From: Spinactinospora alkalitolerans
GTDB lineage: Bacteria; Actinomycetota; Actinomycetes; Streptosporangiales; Streptosporangiaceae
Assembly: GCF_013408795.1 (NCBI RefSeq)
Contig: NZ_JACCCC010000001.1
Location: forward strand, 4,464,001-4,528,000
Reading direction: 5' to 3'
Length of the DNA: 64,000 nt
Shown: one piece after another, positions 26,343 to 35,634 of the stretch
How the letters are laid out: every line of letters begins with the position of its first letter
Numbering within the stretch: position 1 is the first letter of the stretch
Made by a program: the position numbers and the translations under genes
The notes under the pieces: generated by a model
The model's database searches: none
The model's input: the letters and a program-made list of their open reading frames with translations, nothing else
What the model was told of the DNA's origin: nothing

Positions 26343-27467
26343 TCAGGCCCCTTTGGGGACCGCGGCGTCGGTGTCGGTCCCCACGGCCTCGGCGATCGTG
26401 GCGTAGCCCGCCTCGCGCACCAGCCGGGCCAGGCCCTTGTGGATGCGGCGCGGCCAGAGCGGCCCGCCGTAGACGAGGCCGGTGTAGCCCTGGACCAGGG
26501 TGGCGCCGGCGCGGATCCGCTCCCAGGCGTCCTGCGGGGTCTCGACGCCGCCCACGGCGATCAGCAGCAGACGGTCGCCCACACGGGCGCGCAGCCGCTT
26601 GAGGACCTCCAGCGAGCGGCGCTTCAGCGGCGCCCCCGACAGGCCGCCGGCCCCGGCCGCCTCGACCTGCTCCGGCCCCGTGGCCAGCCCGGCGCGCGAG
26701 ACCGTGGTGTTGGTGGCGATGATGCCGTGCAGCCCCAGTTCGAGTGCGAGGTCGGCGACCGCGTCGACGTCGGTGTCGGCGAGGTCCGGGGCGATCTTCA
26801 CCAGGAGCGGCAGCTCCGGACGCCCGGCCTCGTCCAGCGTCCGGCGCACGGCCGCGAGCAGCGGGCGCAGGTGCTGCACCGCCTGCAGGTCGCGCAGCCC
26901 CGGCGTGTTGGGCGAACTGACGTTCACCGCGATGTAGTCGGCGACGTCGGCGAAGCGGCGGGCACTGGTGACGTAGTCCTGCACGGCCTCCGACTCCGGC
27001 ACGACCTTGGTCTTGCCGATGTTGGCGCCGATGATGAGCCGGCGCCGGTGCCGCGCCCGCTGTTCGCGCAGCCGCTCCGCCACCGCGGCCGAGCCGTCGT
27101 TGTTGAACCCCATCCGGTTGACGATGGCGCGGTCGGGCGGCAGCCGGAACAGCCTCGGCTTCGGGTTGCCCGGCTGGGGCCGGGCGGTGACGGTGCCGAT
27201 CTCGACGTGGCTGAAGCCGAGCGCGGCGAGCCCCGCGGCCCCTTCGGCGTTCTTGTCGAAGCCCGCGGCCAGGCCCAGCGGACCGCCGAACTCGCGGCCG
27301 AGCGCGGTGGTCCGCAGCTCCGGTTCGCGCGGGCCGAGCACCGCGCGCATCGCCCCGGCCGCGCCGGGCACCGCGCTGACGCCGCGCAGCGCGGCGAAGC
27401 TCAGGCGGTGGATCCGCTCGGGGTCGGTGCGCCGCAGGACGGCATGGAAGAGCAGCTGGTAGAGCAC
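26343..27467 (-). CDS. pyrD: quinone-dependent dihydroorotate dehydrogenase (class 2)
   Basis: A 374-residue FMN enzyme oxidising dihydroorotate to orotate in pyrimidine synthesis, with quinone as acceptor. The membrane-associating N-terminus ([16 protein letters not shown]) marks class 2. [12 protein letters not shown] and [14 protein letters not shown] carry FMN and active-site residues, the latter with the class-2 catalytic Ser. The GTG at 27467 follows AGAAGGA and lies 8 bp after the PAC2 gene stop, so the two form an operon. Longer open frame upstream is inside the PAC2 gene. Confidence 0.94.
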   Translation of the reverse strand: MLYQLLFHAVLRRTDPERIHRLSFAALRGVSAVPGAAGAMRAVLGPREPELRTTALGREFGGPLGLAAGFDKNAEGAAGLAALGFSHVEIGTVTARPQPGNPKPRLFRLPPDRAIVNRMGFNNDGSAAVAERLREQRARHRRRLIIGANIGKTKVVPESEAVQDYVTSARRFADVADYIAVNVSSPNTPGLRDLQAVQHLRPLLAAVRRTLDEAGRPELPLLVKIAPDLADTDVDAVADLALELGLHGIIATNTTVSRAGLATGPEQVEAAGAGGLSGAPLKRRSLEVLKRLRARVGDRLLLIAVGGVETPQDAWERIRAGATLVQGYTGLVYGGPLWPRRIHKGLARLVREAGYATIAEAVGTDTDAAVPKGA

Positions 27468-27475
27468 GTGCGTCG

Positions 27476-28408
27476 TTATCCTTCTGTGCCGCGGTCGCGT
27501 TCGGCGAGGTAGCGTTCGAGTTCCGCGCCGAGCTCGTCGGCGGTGGGCAGCGCCGACTCGTCCCCGGTCAGCAGCGATTCGGTGTCGGCGAGGCCGTCGC
27601 CGGCCTCCCGCGACGAGATGAAGTCGTCGTACTGCTGCTCCAGGTTGTGCACCACGCGCTGGACCTCCTCGGAGGCCGCCACCTGCTGTTCGATCTCGGT
27701 GTCGGTGCCCTCCGCCTCCTCGGCGAGCCGGTCGGTGGGCAGCGCCAGCCCGGTGGCCCCCGAGACGTACTCCAGCACGGCGATCGCCGCCCGCGGGTAC
27801 TCCGACTGGGCGAGGTAGCTCGGCACGTGCACGGCGTAGCCGATGAAGTCGTGCCCGGCCTGGCCCAGCCGGTACTCCAGCAGCGAGGCCGCGCTGCCCG
27901 GCACCTGGACGCGGTCGATCCACGGCGTGTGCGCGGCGACGAGGTCGGGGCGGGTGGCGTGCGCGGTGACGGTGACCGGCCGGGTGTGCGGCACCGCCAT
28001 GGGGACGCCGTGGAAGCCGACCGTGAGACCCACCGAGAAGCGGTCGATGAGCTGGCGCACCGCCGCGGCGAACGCCTCCCACTCCCGGTCCGGCTCCAAG
28101 CCGTTGAGCAGCAGGAACGGAGTGCCCTCCGCGTCGTGCAGCAGGTAGAGCGCGAGTTTGGGGTCGGTGTAGTCGGTCCAGGCGTTCTCGACGAACGTCA
28201 TGACCGGCCGACGGGAGCGGTAGTCCAGGAGCGCGTCGATGTCGAAGGCCGCGACCTCGCGGGCCTCGAAGCTCTCGAAGAGGTCCCCCACCGCCTGGCG
28301 GCCGGCCGCGCCGGCGTCCACGAACCCGTCGAGACCGATCAGCAGGACCGGTTCGGCGAGCTCGGGAGGGTCGGGACGAAGCTCGTAGAGATCAGCGGGA
28401 TCTCGCAC
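27476..28408 (-). CDS. PAC2-family protein
   Basis: A 310-residue actinobacterial PAC2 (proteasome-assembly-chaperone-like) protein. [20 protein letters not shown] is the PAC2 start; [15 protein letters not shown] and [16 protein letters not shown] are internal family motifs. The C-terminal about 70 residues are acidic and helical. Its role in actinobacteria is not settled; proteasome assembly is inferred from the family name only. The GTG start overlaps an AGG-containing site. It precedes pyrD. Confidence 0.85.
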   Translation of the reverse strand: MRDPADLYELRPDPPELAEPVLLIGLDGFVDAGAAGRQAVGDLFESFEAREVAAFDIDALLDYRSRRPVMTFVENAWTDYTDPKLALYLLHDAEGTPFLLLNGLEPDREWEAFAAAVRQLIDRFSVGLTVGFHGVPMAVPHTRPVTVTAHATRPDLVAAHTPWIDRVQVPGSAASLLEYRLGQAGHDFIGYAVHVPSYLAQSEYPRAAIAVLEYVSGATGLALPTDRLAEEAEGTDTEIEQQVAASEEVQRVVHNLEQQYDDFISSREAGDGLADTESLLTGDESALPTADELGAELERYLAERDRGTEG

Positions 28409-28582
28409 CTGGACAGGTCTCCATTCTCACACCGCGCGTTCGGGGAGGGGCGCGTGCCGTCGGACGGGAGAGGGTCTGCGCCGTCCGGACCTGCGGCGCG
28501 GCACACCACCCACCGGATCACTTTTCAGGATAGCGACCCGGACGGACATACCCGCCCTTCCCCGGTGCCCGGCGGAAGAGCC

Positions 28583-28780
28583 CCAGATCGCTGATGGGAG
28601 TTGGAAGGCTGTGGCCGCAGCCCTCCCGTTCGCCACCGCATGACCCGGGAAGGCTGCCGTCAGCGCCGGCGCGCTGACAACAGCCCCACCAGGCCCGCAC
28701 GGGCTCGGCAGGACCTGGAGACAGTCCCAGCCCTCCCCCGGCACAACACGATTCACCGAAACAACGACTCGGCACACTGG
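28583..28780. repeat. dispersed intergenic repeat family A, copy 2
   Basis: Bounded on the left by CCAGATCGCTGATGGGAG and on the right by GACTCGGCACACTGG, 198 bp. The interior reads on the minus strand like copy 1. The right end overlaps the 3' coding end of the ABC-class ATPase gene: the TAG found at this position in copies 3 and 4 reads CAG here, so that frame continues into the repeat until TGA at 28753. Confidence 0.85.
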
Positions 28781-30528
28781 CTCCGGCGCAACTCGCGCAC
28801 GCGCAGGGTGCGCAGGCGGTTGAGCGACGCCGCGATCTCGTACCGGCGGGGCAGGGCGTAGTCGCCCGCGTATCCGCGGCCCAGCGCGGTGACGCCGGCC
28901 GAGCCGAGGCGGGCGTCGAGTTCGTCGAGCGACTCGGCCAGGGTGCGCCGCCCGTCGAGCAGGCCCTCCTCGGCGAGGGTGCGCAGGGCCAGGCCGACGC
29001 CGATGACCTGGCTCGGGTCCACCAGTTGGGCGAGGTTGCGGACGTCGATGTCGCTCTCCCCGAACGTCAGCACGTCCATGTCCCTGCGCTTGATCCTGGC
29101 GCGGCCGCGCGCGGTGGCGTCGACCGAGCGGGGGTCGACGACCCGCTGCGCCGGAACGCCGAAGTCGGCGTCGATCCGGTCGGCGGCGAGCGCGCGCGCT
29201 CGCTCGGTGACGTCGTAGGGCCGGTAGCCGTCGAGCATGATGACGTGGTCGGCGACGTCGAAGTAGTCGCCACTGCCGCCCATCACCAGCACCGTCGACA
29301 CCGCATGCTCGCGGTGCAGCGGGCGGACCAGGTCCACGAACGGTGTCAGCGGTTCGCGGTCGCCGTGCACCAGCGCCTGCATGCGCGCGTCGCGGATCAT
29401 CAGGTTGGTGGCCGTGGTGTCCTCGTCGACCAGGAGCGCGGCCGATCCGGCCTCCAGCGCCTCGGCGATGTTGGCCGCCTGCGAGGTGGAGCCCGACGCG
29501 TTCTCGGTGGAGAAGTCGCCGGTGTCGGCGCCGGTGGGCAGGTTGCGCACGAACGCGCCGACGTCGGTGCGCTCGACCCGCCGTCCCTCCTCCGCGCGGA
29601 TCTTCACCGCGTCGGCGCGGGTGACGACGCACTCCCTGCCGTCGCCGGGCACGTGGTCGTAGACCCCGCGCTCCAGCGCGTGCAGCAGCGTGGACTTGCC
29701 GTGGAAGCCGCCGCCGACGATCAGCGTGATGCCCTCGGGGACGCCCAGCCCGCTGACCTCGCCCCGATGCGGCAGCTTCACGGTGACCCGGAGGCTTTCG
29801 GGCGAGGCGAACGGCACGGCGGCACCGGTCATCGGCAGATCGCTGACGCCGCTGCGGCGGGGCAGCACCGACCCGTCGGCCACGAAGGCCACGAGACCGA
29901 GGTCGGGCAGTTGCTCACGCAGCGCGACCGCGTCCTCGACGGTGTCGGCGAACGCCGTCGCGGCCTCGGTGTCCAGCGCGTCCCACATCAGGGCGTCGAC
30001 CGCGTCCGGCAGCCGCTCGCACAGCTCCCGCTCGGCGGTACGGGCGTCGATGCGCCGGCCGTGCCCGGGCAGCTCGATCCCCAGGCGCAGCCGCACCTCG
30101 CCCTCGTGGATCTGGCAGGCCGCGCGGTCCAGGACCTCCTGTCCGCCGGCGTCGATGCGCAGCCGCGCGCCCTTGAGCACCCGGTGGGCGCGGCGGACGA
30201 GGTGGTCGGCCGTCGCGCGGCGGCGCACCGGTGAGCGCCAGGCGTCGCCGGGCAGCCCGGCGACGTCGGCCGGGATCCGCACCCCGATCCGCGAGGGCGG
30301 GGCGAAGGGGTCGGCCTGCACCCGCTCGACCGTCAGCGTGAAGTCGCCGAAGTCCCACTCCCCCGACAGCGACTTGTAGCGTCCGTAGGACGCGCCGTCC
30401 ATGCGCCGCAGTTCCTCCGCGAGCCGCCGGTCGTCGCGCCGACCGCGGATCTCGGGCTGCTCGCGCCGCGGTCCCCGGTCCGGGCGTCCCCCGTACCGGT
30501 GTTCCCTGCCGCCGTGGCGTGCGGGCAT
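28753..30528 (-). CDS. ABC-class ATPase domain protein (COG3044/PF09818 type)
   Basis: A 591-residue cytoplasmic predicted ATPase of unknown substrate. An Arg/Gly/Asp-rich first about 50 residues precede the domain. Walker A is GGGFHGKSTLLHAL; Walker B region is SAALLVDEDTTATNLMIRD; ASGSTSQAANIAEAL resembles the family signature loop. The ATG at 30528 has GAGGAGG at good spacing. The last seven residues (CAESLFR) are encoded by intergenic repeat A copy 2, so the natural end was probably one codon before. No membrane segments; not an ordinary transporter ATPase. Confidence 0.85.
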   Translation of the reverse strand: MPARHGGREHRYGGRPDRGPRREQPEIRGRRDDRRLAEELRRMDGASYGRYKSLSGEWDFGDFTLTVERVQADPFAPPSRIGVRIPADVAGLPGDAWRSPVRRRATADHLVRRAHRVLKGARLRIDAGGQEVLDRAACQIHEGEVRLRLGIELPGHGRRIDARTAERELCERLPDAVDALMWDALDTEAATAFADTVEDAVALREQLPDLGLVAFVADGSVLPRRSGVSDLPMTGAAVPFASPESLRVTVKLPHRGEVSGLGVPEGITLIVGGGFHGKSTLLHALERGVYDHVPGDGRECVVTRADAVKIRAEEGRRVERTDVGAFVRNLPTGADTGDFSTENASGSTSQAANIAEALEAGSAALLVDEDTTATNLMIRDARMQALVHGDREPLTPFVDLVRPLHREHAVSTVLVMGGSGDYFDVADHVIMLDGYRPYDVTERARALAADRIDADFGVPAQRVVDPRSVDATARGRARIKRRDMDVLTFGESDIDVRNLAQLVDPSQVIGVGLALRTLAEEGLLDGRRTLAESLDELDARLGSAGVTALGRGYAGDYALPRRYEIAASLNRLRTLRVRELRRSQCAESLFR

Positions 30529-30664
30529 GGGTGCGTCCTCCTCGCTTCCTCGGGCTCCGGGTCCGGTTTTCCCCCTGCCCCGGATGCTACGTGCCGCACC
30601 GCCGCGAGCGGTCGTTTCACGCGGCCCGGGCGGGCCCGGGCCGGTGCGGGGAGGCGCCGCGGGA

Positions 30665-31114
30665 TCACTGCGGGCCGCGCAGGTGGGGCTCGTCGAGGAT
30701 GAACATCGTCTGGGTGGAGCGCACCTCGGGGATCCGCTGCAGCCGCTCCAGGACGAAGGTGCGCAGGGCCGCGGCGTCGGCCACGCGGACCAGCAGGAGG
30801 AGGTCCACATCGCCCGAGACCAGGGCCGCGTGATCGACCTCGGGGATGTCGCGCAGGTAGTCGCGGAAGCGTTCCCAGGAATGCTGCTCGATGCGCACCG
30901 AGACGTAGGCAGCCAGGCCCGTGCCGCACTTCTCCGGGTCGACCACGGCGGTGAACCCCGTGATCACGCCCTCGCTGCGGAGCCGGTCCAGGCGGGCGTA
31001 GGCGTTGGCGCGGGAGATGTGGGCGCGGTCGGCGACGGCGCGGATCGACATCCGGCCGTCGGCCCGCAGCAGGTCGATGATGCGCCGGTCCACCGGGTCA
31101 AGATCGACGGCCAT
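30665..31114 (-). CDS. bkdR: Lrp/AsnC-family regulator, probable BkdR
   Basis: A 149-residue Lrp-type regulator. N-terminal helix-turn-helix (RIIDLLRADGRMSIRAVADR, SRANAYARLDRL) and C-terminal ligand-binding RAM domain (VDHAALVSGDVDLLLLVRV). It is divergent from the branched-chain 2-oxoacid dehydrogenase genes, whose control by Lrp-type BkdR is known in several bacteria. Inverted TGTCCA/TGGACA motifs lie between them. The ATG at 31114 has GAGGTGA upstream; the GTG at 31123 is an alternative. Confidence 0.85.
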   Translation of the reverse strand: MAVDLDPVDRRIIDLLRADGRMSIRAVADRAHISRANAYARLDRLRSEGVITGFTAVVDPEKCGTGLAAYVSVRIEQHSWERFRDYLRDIPEVDHAALVSGDVDLLLLVRVADAAALRTFVLERLQRIPEVRSTQTMFILDEPHLRGPQ

Positions 31115-31131
31115 GTGTCTCACCTCACAGC

Positions 31132-31146
31132 GTCCAAATGCTGGAC
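31132..31146. promoter_or_regulatory. candidate Lrp-type operator
   Basis: GTCCAAATGCTGGAC has 5-bp inverted arms with a 5-bp spacer, next to the Lrp gene start. The same half-sites recur at 31189 and 31212. Lrp proteins bind such degenerate inverted repeats in series; assignment to BkdR is inferred. Confidence 0.55.
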
Positions 31147-31188
31147 ATCTCGGACGAACTGCGTCTCAGCACCGCGATACGAGCCATC

Positions 31189-31217
31189 TGTCCACGCTTG
31201 CCCCCGAGACATGGACA
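31189..31217. promoter_or_regulatory. second candidate Lrp-type operator overlapping the bkdA -35
   Basis: TGTCCA (31189-31194) and TGGACA (31212-31217) are inverted half-sites matching the first operator. The right half-site is also the presumed -35 of the bkdA promoter, so binding would directly compete with RNA polymerase. Confidence 0.5.
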
Positions 31218-31247
31218 CTATGGGGTGATTCTGCTCATATTCAAGAC
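31212..31247 (+). promoter_or_regulatory. promoter of bkdA, leaderless
   Basis: -35 TGGACA (31212-31217), 18-bp spacer, -10 CATATT (31236-31241). Transcription would start at or within a base or two of the bkdA ATG at 31248. No ribosome site precedes that ATG, which fits a leaderless mRNA. Confidence 0.55.
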
Positions 31248-32354
31248 ATGAAGCGCATCCGCATCGACGACCGGTCCGCGTCGGCTCCGCCGACACTCCC
31301 GTCCACGGAGCCGATACGCCTCGTGGACCGGCACGGTCACCGCGTCAGCGACCCGGCCTTCCCCGTCCCCGACGGCGGCACGCTGCTGTCGCTGCTGCGG
31401 GGCATGGTCATCGGTCGGCGCTTCGACCGCCAGGCCGGCGCGCTCACCCGCCAGGGGCGGCTCGCGGTCTATCCCTCCTCCTACGGCCAAGAGGCCTGCC
31501 AGGTCGGGGGCGCGCTGGCTCTGGCGGAGCACGACTGGCTGTTTCCCACCTACCGCGACAGCGTCGCGCTGGTCAGCCGCGGCGTCGACCCGGTCCAGGT
31601 GCTCACCCTGCTGCGCGGCAACTGGCACAGCGGCTACGACTCCAACCGGTACCGCTGCGCGCCGCAGTGCACCCCGCTGGCCACCAACGCCTCCCACGCC
31701 GTCGGCCTCACCTACGCCGCCCGGCGCAAGGGCGAGGACGTCGCGGCGCTCGTCCTCATGGGCGACGGCGCCACCAGCGAGGGCGACGCCCACGAGGCCT
31801 ACAACTTCGCCGCCGTCTGGAACACCCCGGTGGTCTTCCTGATCCAGAACAACCGCTGGGCCATCAGCGTCCCCGTCCACAAGCAGTCGAAGGCCCCCAC
31901 GCTGGCGCACAAGGCCATCGGCTACGGCATGCGCGGCCACCACGTCGACGGCAACGACGCCGCGGCCGTGCACGCCGTCGTCTCCCACGCGCTGGCCGAG
32001 GCGCGCGCCGGCGGCGGGCCCGCCATCATCGAGGCGCAGACCTACCGGCTCGACCCGCACACCAACGCCGACGCCCCGCAGCGCTACCGCGACGACTCCG
32101 AGGTCGCGCACTGGAAGGAGCGCGACCCCGTCACCCGCCTGGAGGCGCTGCTGCGCGCCGAGGGCCGGCTCGACGACGCCGAGATGGACCGGATCGGCGC
32201 CGAGGCCGAGCGGCTGGCCTCCGACGTACGCGAGCGGCTGTCCGGCGAGGACGCGCTCGACCCCGACGACCTGTTCGCCCACGTCTTCGCCACACTCCCG
32301 GCGTCGCTGGCCGAACAGCGTCAGGCGCTGCACGACGAACTGCGGGAGGCGTAG
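31248..32354 (+). CDS. bkdA: branched-chain 2-oxoacid dehydrogenase E1 alpha subunit
   Basis: A 368-residue thiamine-diphosphate subunit that decarboxylates the 2-oxoacids of valine, leucine and isoleucine. The ThDP motif runs from GDGATSEGD (residues 172-180) to QNN (200-202). RQGRLAVYPSSYGQEACQVG is the E1-alpha region. The frame is open further upstream, but the ATG at 31248 is the family-like start and sits at the predicted transcript start. bkdB follows after 3 bp. In actinomycetes this complex also primes branched fatty acids. Confidence 0.92.
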   Translation: MKRIRIDDRSASAPPTLPSTEPIRLVDRHGHRVSDPAFPVPDGGTLLSLLRGMVIGRRFDRQAGALTRQGRLAVYPSSYGQEACQVGGALALAEHDWLFPTYRDSVALVSRGVDPVQVLTLLRGNWHSGYDSNRYRCAPQCTPLATNASHAVGLTYAARRKGEDVAALVLMGDGATSEGDAHEAYNFAAVWNTPVVFLIQNNRWAISVPVHKQSKAPTLAHKAIGYGMRGHHVDGNDAAAVHAVVSHALAEARAGGGPAIIEAQTYRLDPHTNADAPQRYRDDSEVAHWKERDPVTRLEALLRAEGRLDDAEMDRIGAEAERLASDVRERLSGEDALDPDDLFAHVFATLPASLAEQRQALHDELREA

Positions 32355-32357
32355 CCG

Positions 32358-33449
32358 ATGGCCGATGTCACCATGGCGCAGGCGCTCAACCGCGCGCTGC
32401 GCGACTCCCTCATGGCCGATCCCGACGTCGTCGTCTACGGCGAGGACGTCGGCCCGCTCGGCGGGGTCTTCCGGATCACCGACGGCCTGACGGCCGAGTT
32501 CGGCGAGCAGCGCTGCTTCGACTCCCCGCTCGCCGAGTCCGGCATCGTGGGCACCGCCATCGGCATGGCCATGTACGGGCAGCGGCCGGTCGTGGAGATG
32601 CAGTTCGACGCCTTCGGCTACCCGGCCTTCGAGCAGGTCGTCTCGCACGTGGCGAAGATGCGCAACCGCACCCGCGGCCAGGTGGGGCTGCCGATCGTCA
32701 TCCGCATCCCCTACGGCGGCGGCATCGGCGGCGTCGAGCACCACAGCGACTCATCCGAGGCCTACTACGCGCACACCCCGGGCCTGCGGGTGGTCACGCC
32801 CGCGACCCCGGCCGACGCCTACTCGATGCTGCGCGAGGCCATCGAGTCCCCCGACCCGGTGGTCTTCCTCGAACCCAAGCGCCGCTACTGGACCAAGGCC
32901 GGACTCGACCTCCCCGTGCGCACCGAGCCCATGGACCGCGCCGTCGTGCGCCGCTCGGGCTCCGACGTCACCCTGATCGCCTACGGCCCGATGGTCGCCA
33001 CCGCGCTGGAGACCGCCGACGCCGCCGAGGAGAACGGCATCGGCGTCGAGGTGGTCGACCTGCGCAGCCTCGCGCCGTTCGACGACGCGACCGTCACCGC
33101 ATCGGTGCGCCGGACCGGGCGCGCCCTGGTCGTGCACGAGGCGGCCACGTTCGGCGGCTACGGCGCCGAGGTCGCGGCGCGCGTCACCGAGCGCTGCTTC
33201 CACTACCTGGAGGCGCCGGTGCTGCGCGTGGGCGGGTTCGACATCCCCTACCCGCCGCCCAAGCTGGAGCGGCACCACCTGCCCGGCGTGGACCGCATCC
33301 TCGACGCGATCGGGCGCCTGCAGTGGGAGTCCGAATGGGTGTCGCCGGACCAGCGGGATCCGGAGGGCGCCGCGCCGGTCGGCGCCGAGCACCCCGGCGA
33401 GACGTTCGCGCCGATCGCCCGCTACCGCATGGGGACGGGGGTGAGCTGA
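32358..33449 (+). CDS. bkdB: branched-chain 2-oxoacid dehydrogenase E1 beta subunit
   Basis: A 363-residue transketolase-like partner of BkdA. VVYGEDVGPLGGVFRITDGL and DSPLAESGIVGTAIGMA are the E1-beta signatures; RIPYGGGIGGVEHHSDSSEA lies at the subunit interface. The C-terminal transketolase domain ends with GGFDIPYPPPKLE. It overlaps bkdC as TGATG. Confidence 0.93.
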   Translation: MADVTMAQALNRALRDSLMADPDVVVYGEDVGPLGGVFRITDGLTAEFGEQRCFDSPLAESGIVGTAIGMAMYGQRPVVEMQFDAFGYPAFEQVVSHVAKMRNRTRGQVGLPIVIRIPYGGGIGGVEHHSDSSEAYYAHTPGLRVVTPATPADAYSMLREAIESPDPVVFLEPKRRYWTKAGLDLPVRTEPMDRAVVRRSGSDVTLIAYGPMVATALETADAAEENGIGVEVVDLRSLAPFDDATVTASVRRTGRALVVHEAATFGGYGAEVAARVTERCFHYLEAPVLRVGGFDIPYPPPKLERHHLPGVDRILDAIGRLQWESEWVSPDQRDPEGAAPVGAEHPGETFAPIARYRMGTGVS

Positions 33450-34843
33450 TGAGCGCTCCGCGAGACGCCCGAACGGCGGTCCGGCACTTCGCACTGCCCG
33501 ACCTCGGCGAGGGCCTCACCGAGGCCGAGATCCTGCACTGGCTGGTCGAGGTGGGCGACACCGTGGCCGTGGACCAGCCGGTGGCCGAGGTCGAGACCGC
33601 GAAGGCCGCGGTCGAGGTGCCCTGCCCCTATGGCGGCGTCGTCACGGCCCTGCACGGTGCGCCCGGTGAGACCGTCGCCGTCGGCGCGCCGCTGATCGGC
33701 ATCGACACCACGGCGCCGGAGGGCGGCGGTTTCACCGAACCCGGCGTCGTCGTGCCGGAGGCCCGCGCGGCCGACCCGGCGGAGCACAACGGCGGGGGCA
33801 ACGGCGCCACCGCCGGCGAATCCGGCTCCGGCGCGGTCCTCGTGGGCTACGGCACGGGCGAGGGCACGCCGCGCCGGCGGCGCGGCGGACGCGCCCTCGC
33901 GGCGGACGGGCCCCGGACAACGGCGTCCAGGGCTCCGTTCCCCGCCGCCCCGGTGCGGCCGGCGAGCGGCCGCACCCCGGTGGTGTCCCCGCTCGTCCGG
34001 CGCATGGCCCGCGAACACGGCGTCGACGTCGACGCGCTGTCCGGGACCGGCGGCGGAGGGCTGGTGCTGCGCCGCGACGTGGTCGCGGCGCTCTCCCGGC
34101 AGCGGGAGGCCGCCCGGGCCCGGCCGGAGCCGGCGGCGGCCGGGCGCGGCGAGGCCGAGCGCGTCCCGATGCGCGGGGCCCGGCGCGCGATGGCCGAGCG
34201 GCTGTCCCGCTCCCGACGGGAGATCCCCGAGGCCACGGTGTGGGTCGACGCCGACGCCACCGGCCTGCTGGCGCTGCGCTCGTCGCTCAACGAGGCCGAT
34301 CCGGACCGGCCGGTGAGCCTGCTCGCGCTGCTCGCGAAGTTCTGCGTGCTGGGCCTGCGGCGCTTCCCCTCGCTGAACTCCCAGGTCGACGCCGAGCGCG
34401 GCGAGCTGGTGCGGTTCGCCCACGTGGACCTCGGCTTCGCCGCCCAGACGCCGCGCGGCCTCGTGGTACCGGTGGTGCGCGACGCCCACCGGATGAGCAC
34501 GCGGGAGCTGTCCGCGGCGCTGGGCGAGGCGACCGCGTCGGCGCGCGCGGGCGGGCTGACCCCGGCGCAGCTCACCGGCGGCACCTTCACGGTCAACAAC
34601 TACGGCGTGTTCGGGGTCGACGGGTCGGCCGCGATCATCAACCACCCGGAGGCGGCGATCCTCGGCATGGGCCGCGTCGTCAAACGCCCGTGGGTGGTCG
34701 GCGACGAGCTCGCGGTGCGCCCGGTCACCGAATTGACGCTGGCCTTCGACCACCGCGTCTGCGACGGCGAGGAGGCCGGGGGCTTCCTGCGCTTCGTGGC
34801 CGACTGCGTGGAACGCCCGGAGCTGCTGCTCGGCGACCTCTAG
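33449..34843 (+). CDS. bkdC: branched-chain 2-oxoacid dehydrogenase E2 (dihydrolipoyl acyltransferase)
   Basis: A 464-residue acyltransferase core. One lipoyl domain (EVETAKAAVEVP, lipoylated K52), a Gly/Ala-rich linker, the E3-binding domain (VSPLVRRMAREHGVDVDALS, about residues 176-195), and the catalytic domain with DHRVCDGEEAGGF carrying His and Asp. No E3 gene follows; the cell's common dihydrolipoyl dehydrogenase must serve. Its stop overlaps the convergent membrane-protein gene by 4 bp. Confidence 0.93.
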   Translation: MSAPRDARTAVRHFALPDLGEGLTEAEILHWLVEVGDTVAVDQPVAEVETAKAAVEVPCPYGGVVTALHGAPGETVAVGAPLIGIDTTAPEGGGFTEPGVVVPEARAADPAEHNGGGNGATAGESGSGAVLVGYGTGEGTPRRRRGGRALAADGPRTTASRAPFPAAPVRPASGRTPVVSPLVRRMAREHGVDVDALSGTGGGGLVLRRDVVAALSRQREAARARPEPAAAGRGEAERVPMRGARRAMAERLSRSRREIPEATVWVDADATGLLALRSSLNEADPDRPVSLLALLAKFCVLGLRRFPSLNSQVDAERGELVRFAHVDLGFAAQTPRGLVVPVVRDAHRMSTRELSAALGEATASARAGGLTPAQLTGGTFTVNNYGVFGVDGSAAIINHPEAAILGMGRVVKRPWVVGDELAVRPVTELTLAFDHRVCDGEEAGGFLRFVADCVERPELLLGDL

Positions 34844-35634
34844 TAGCGCCGGGATCCGACCCGCGACAGGAAGGACGGCTTGCGGTGCCGGCCCGCGGTC
34901 AGAGCCGGGGCGAACCGGCGCCGCACCGCCAGGACCACCACCGTGAGCGCGGCGATGAGGGCGACCAGCACCGCGCCGGACAGCGCGGGCGACTCGTTGG
35001 CCATGAGATCCAGCGCCGGGTGGACCTGCTCGGACCCCGCCGAGTCCTCCCCGCTCTCCGGCACCGCCTGCTCCGGCGACGGGCTCCCCTCGCCGGTCTG
35101 CTGCGCGCCGTCGCTCCCGGGCTCCCCTGAGCCCTCGGCGCCCTCCGAGTCGGCGGAGTCGGCGGAGTCGGCGGGAACCTCGGCGTCGCACGGGTTCGAG
35201 GGGTCGCTGAACGGGTGCGGGGCGCCCGGCTCGCCGGCGCCGTCCCCCCACTCGGTGATGTGGTAGCTGACCTCGATGTGGCCGGCGCCGAAGCCCTCGA
35301 CCCGGTAGCCGGATCCGTCCCAGGAGCCGCCGGTCAGCTCGGCGAAGGTCTTGCCGTCGAGGTCGAGCATGACGTCGCAGTCCTCGGAGGGGGCTCCGGG
35401 CCCCCGGTCGCCGATGAAGAACTCGGCCTTCTTGCCGTCGTACTCGATGTATCCCTCGGTCCCCAGCGGCCAGCTGGGGCTGGCGAACAGCCCCTTCTGC
35501 ATGGGCTCGCCCGACGCGGGGGCCCCGGTGTCGCCGTTGATTCCGGAGCCGTCGTCCCAGAAGTAGGACGCCTTGGCCTCGCCGTGCAGCAGGACGTCGT
35601 CGGCGGTGTCGCCGGGACCGGTCTGTGGGTTCAT
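34840..35634 (-). CDS. C-terminally anchored membrane protein of unknown function
   Basis: A 264-residue protein I do not recognise with certainty. Residues 1-145 form a folded domain with GYIEYDGKKAEFFIGDRGPG, CDVMLDLDGKTFAELTGGSW and GHIEVSYHITEW. This recalls an expansin-like beta barrel, but only loosely. Then comes an acidic Ser/Asp/Glu linker with SADSADSE repeats, one membrane helix (GAVLVALIAALTVVVLAV) and a basic tail. No signal peptide is visible at the ATG chosen (35634), and no ribosome site, so the true start may differ. Orientation across the membrane is uncertain. Confidence 0.6.
   Translation of the reverse strand: MNPQTGPGDTADDVLLHGEAKASYFWDDGSGINGDTGAPASGEPMQKGLFASPSWPLGTEGYIEYDGKKAEFFIGDRGPGAPSEDCDVMLDLDGKTFAELTGGSWDGSGYRVEGFGAGHIEVSYHITEWGDGAGEPGAPHPFSDPSNPCDAEVPADSADSADSEGAEGSGEPGSDGAQQTGEGSPSPEQAVPESGEDSAGSEQVHPALDLMANESPALSGAVLVALIAALTVVVLAVRRRFAPALTAGRHRKPSFLSRVGSRRY

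Noticed and set aside
31667-33448. Extension of the E2 frame across bkdA and bkdB (1058 codons in total)
   Set aside because: The sequence before 33449 is Arg/Gly/Pro noise in the wrong frame of the E1 genes; E2 homology begins at the ATG at 33449.
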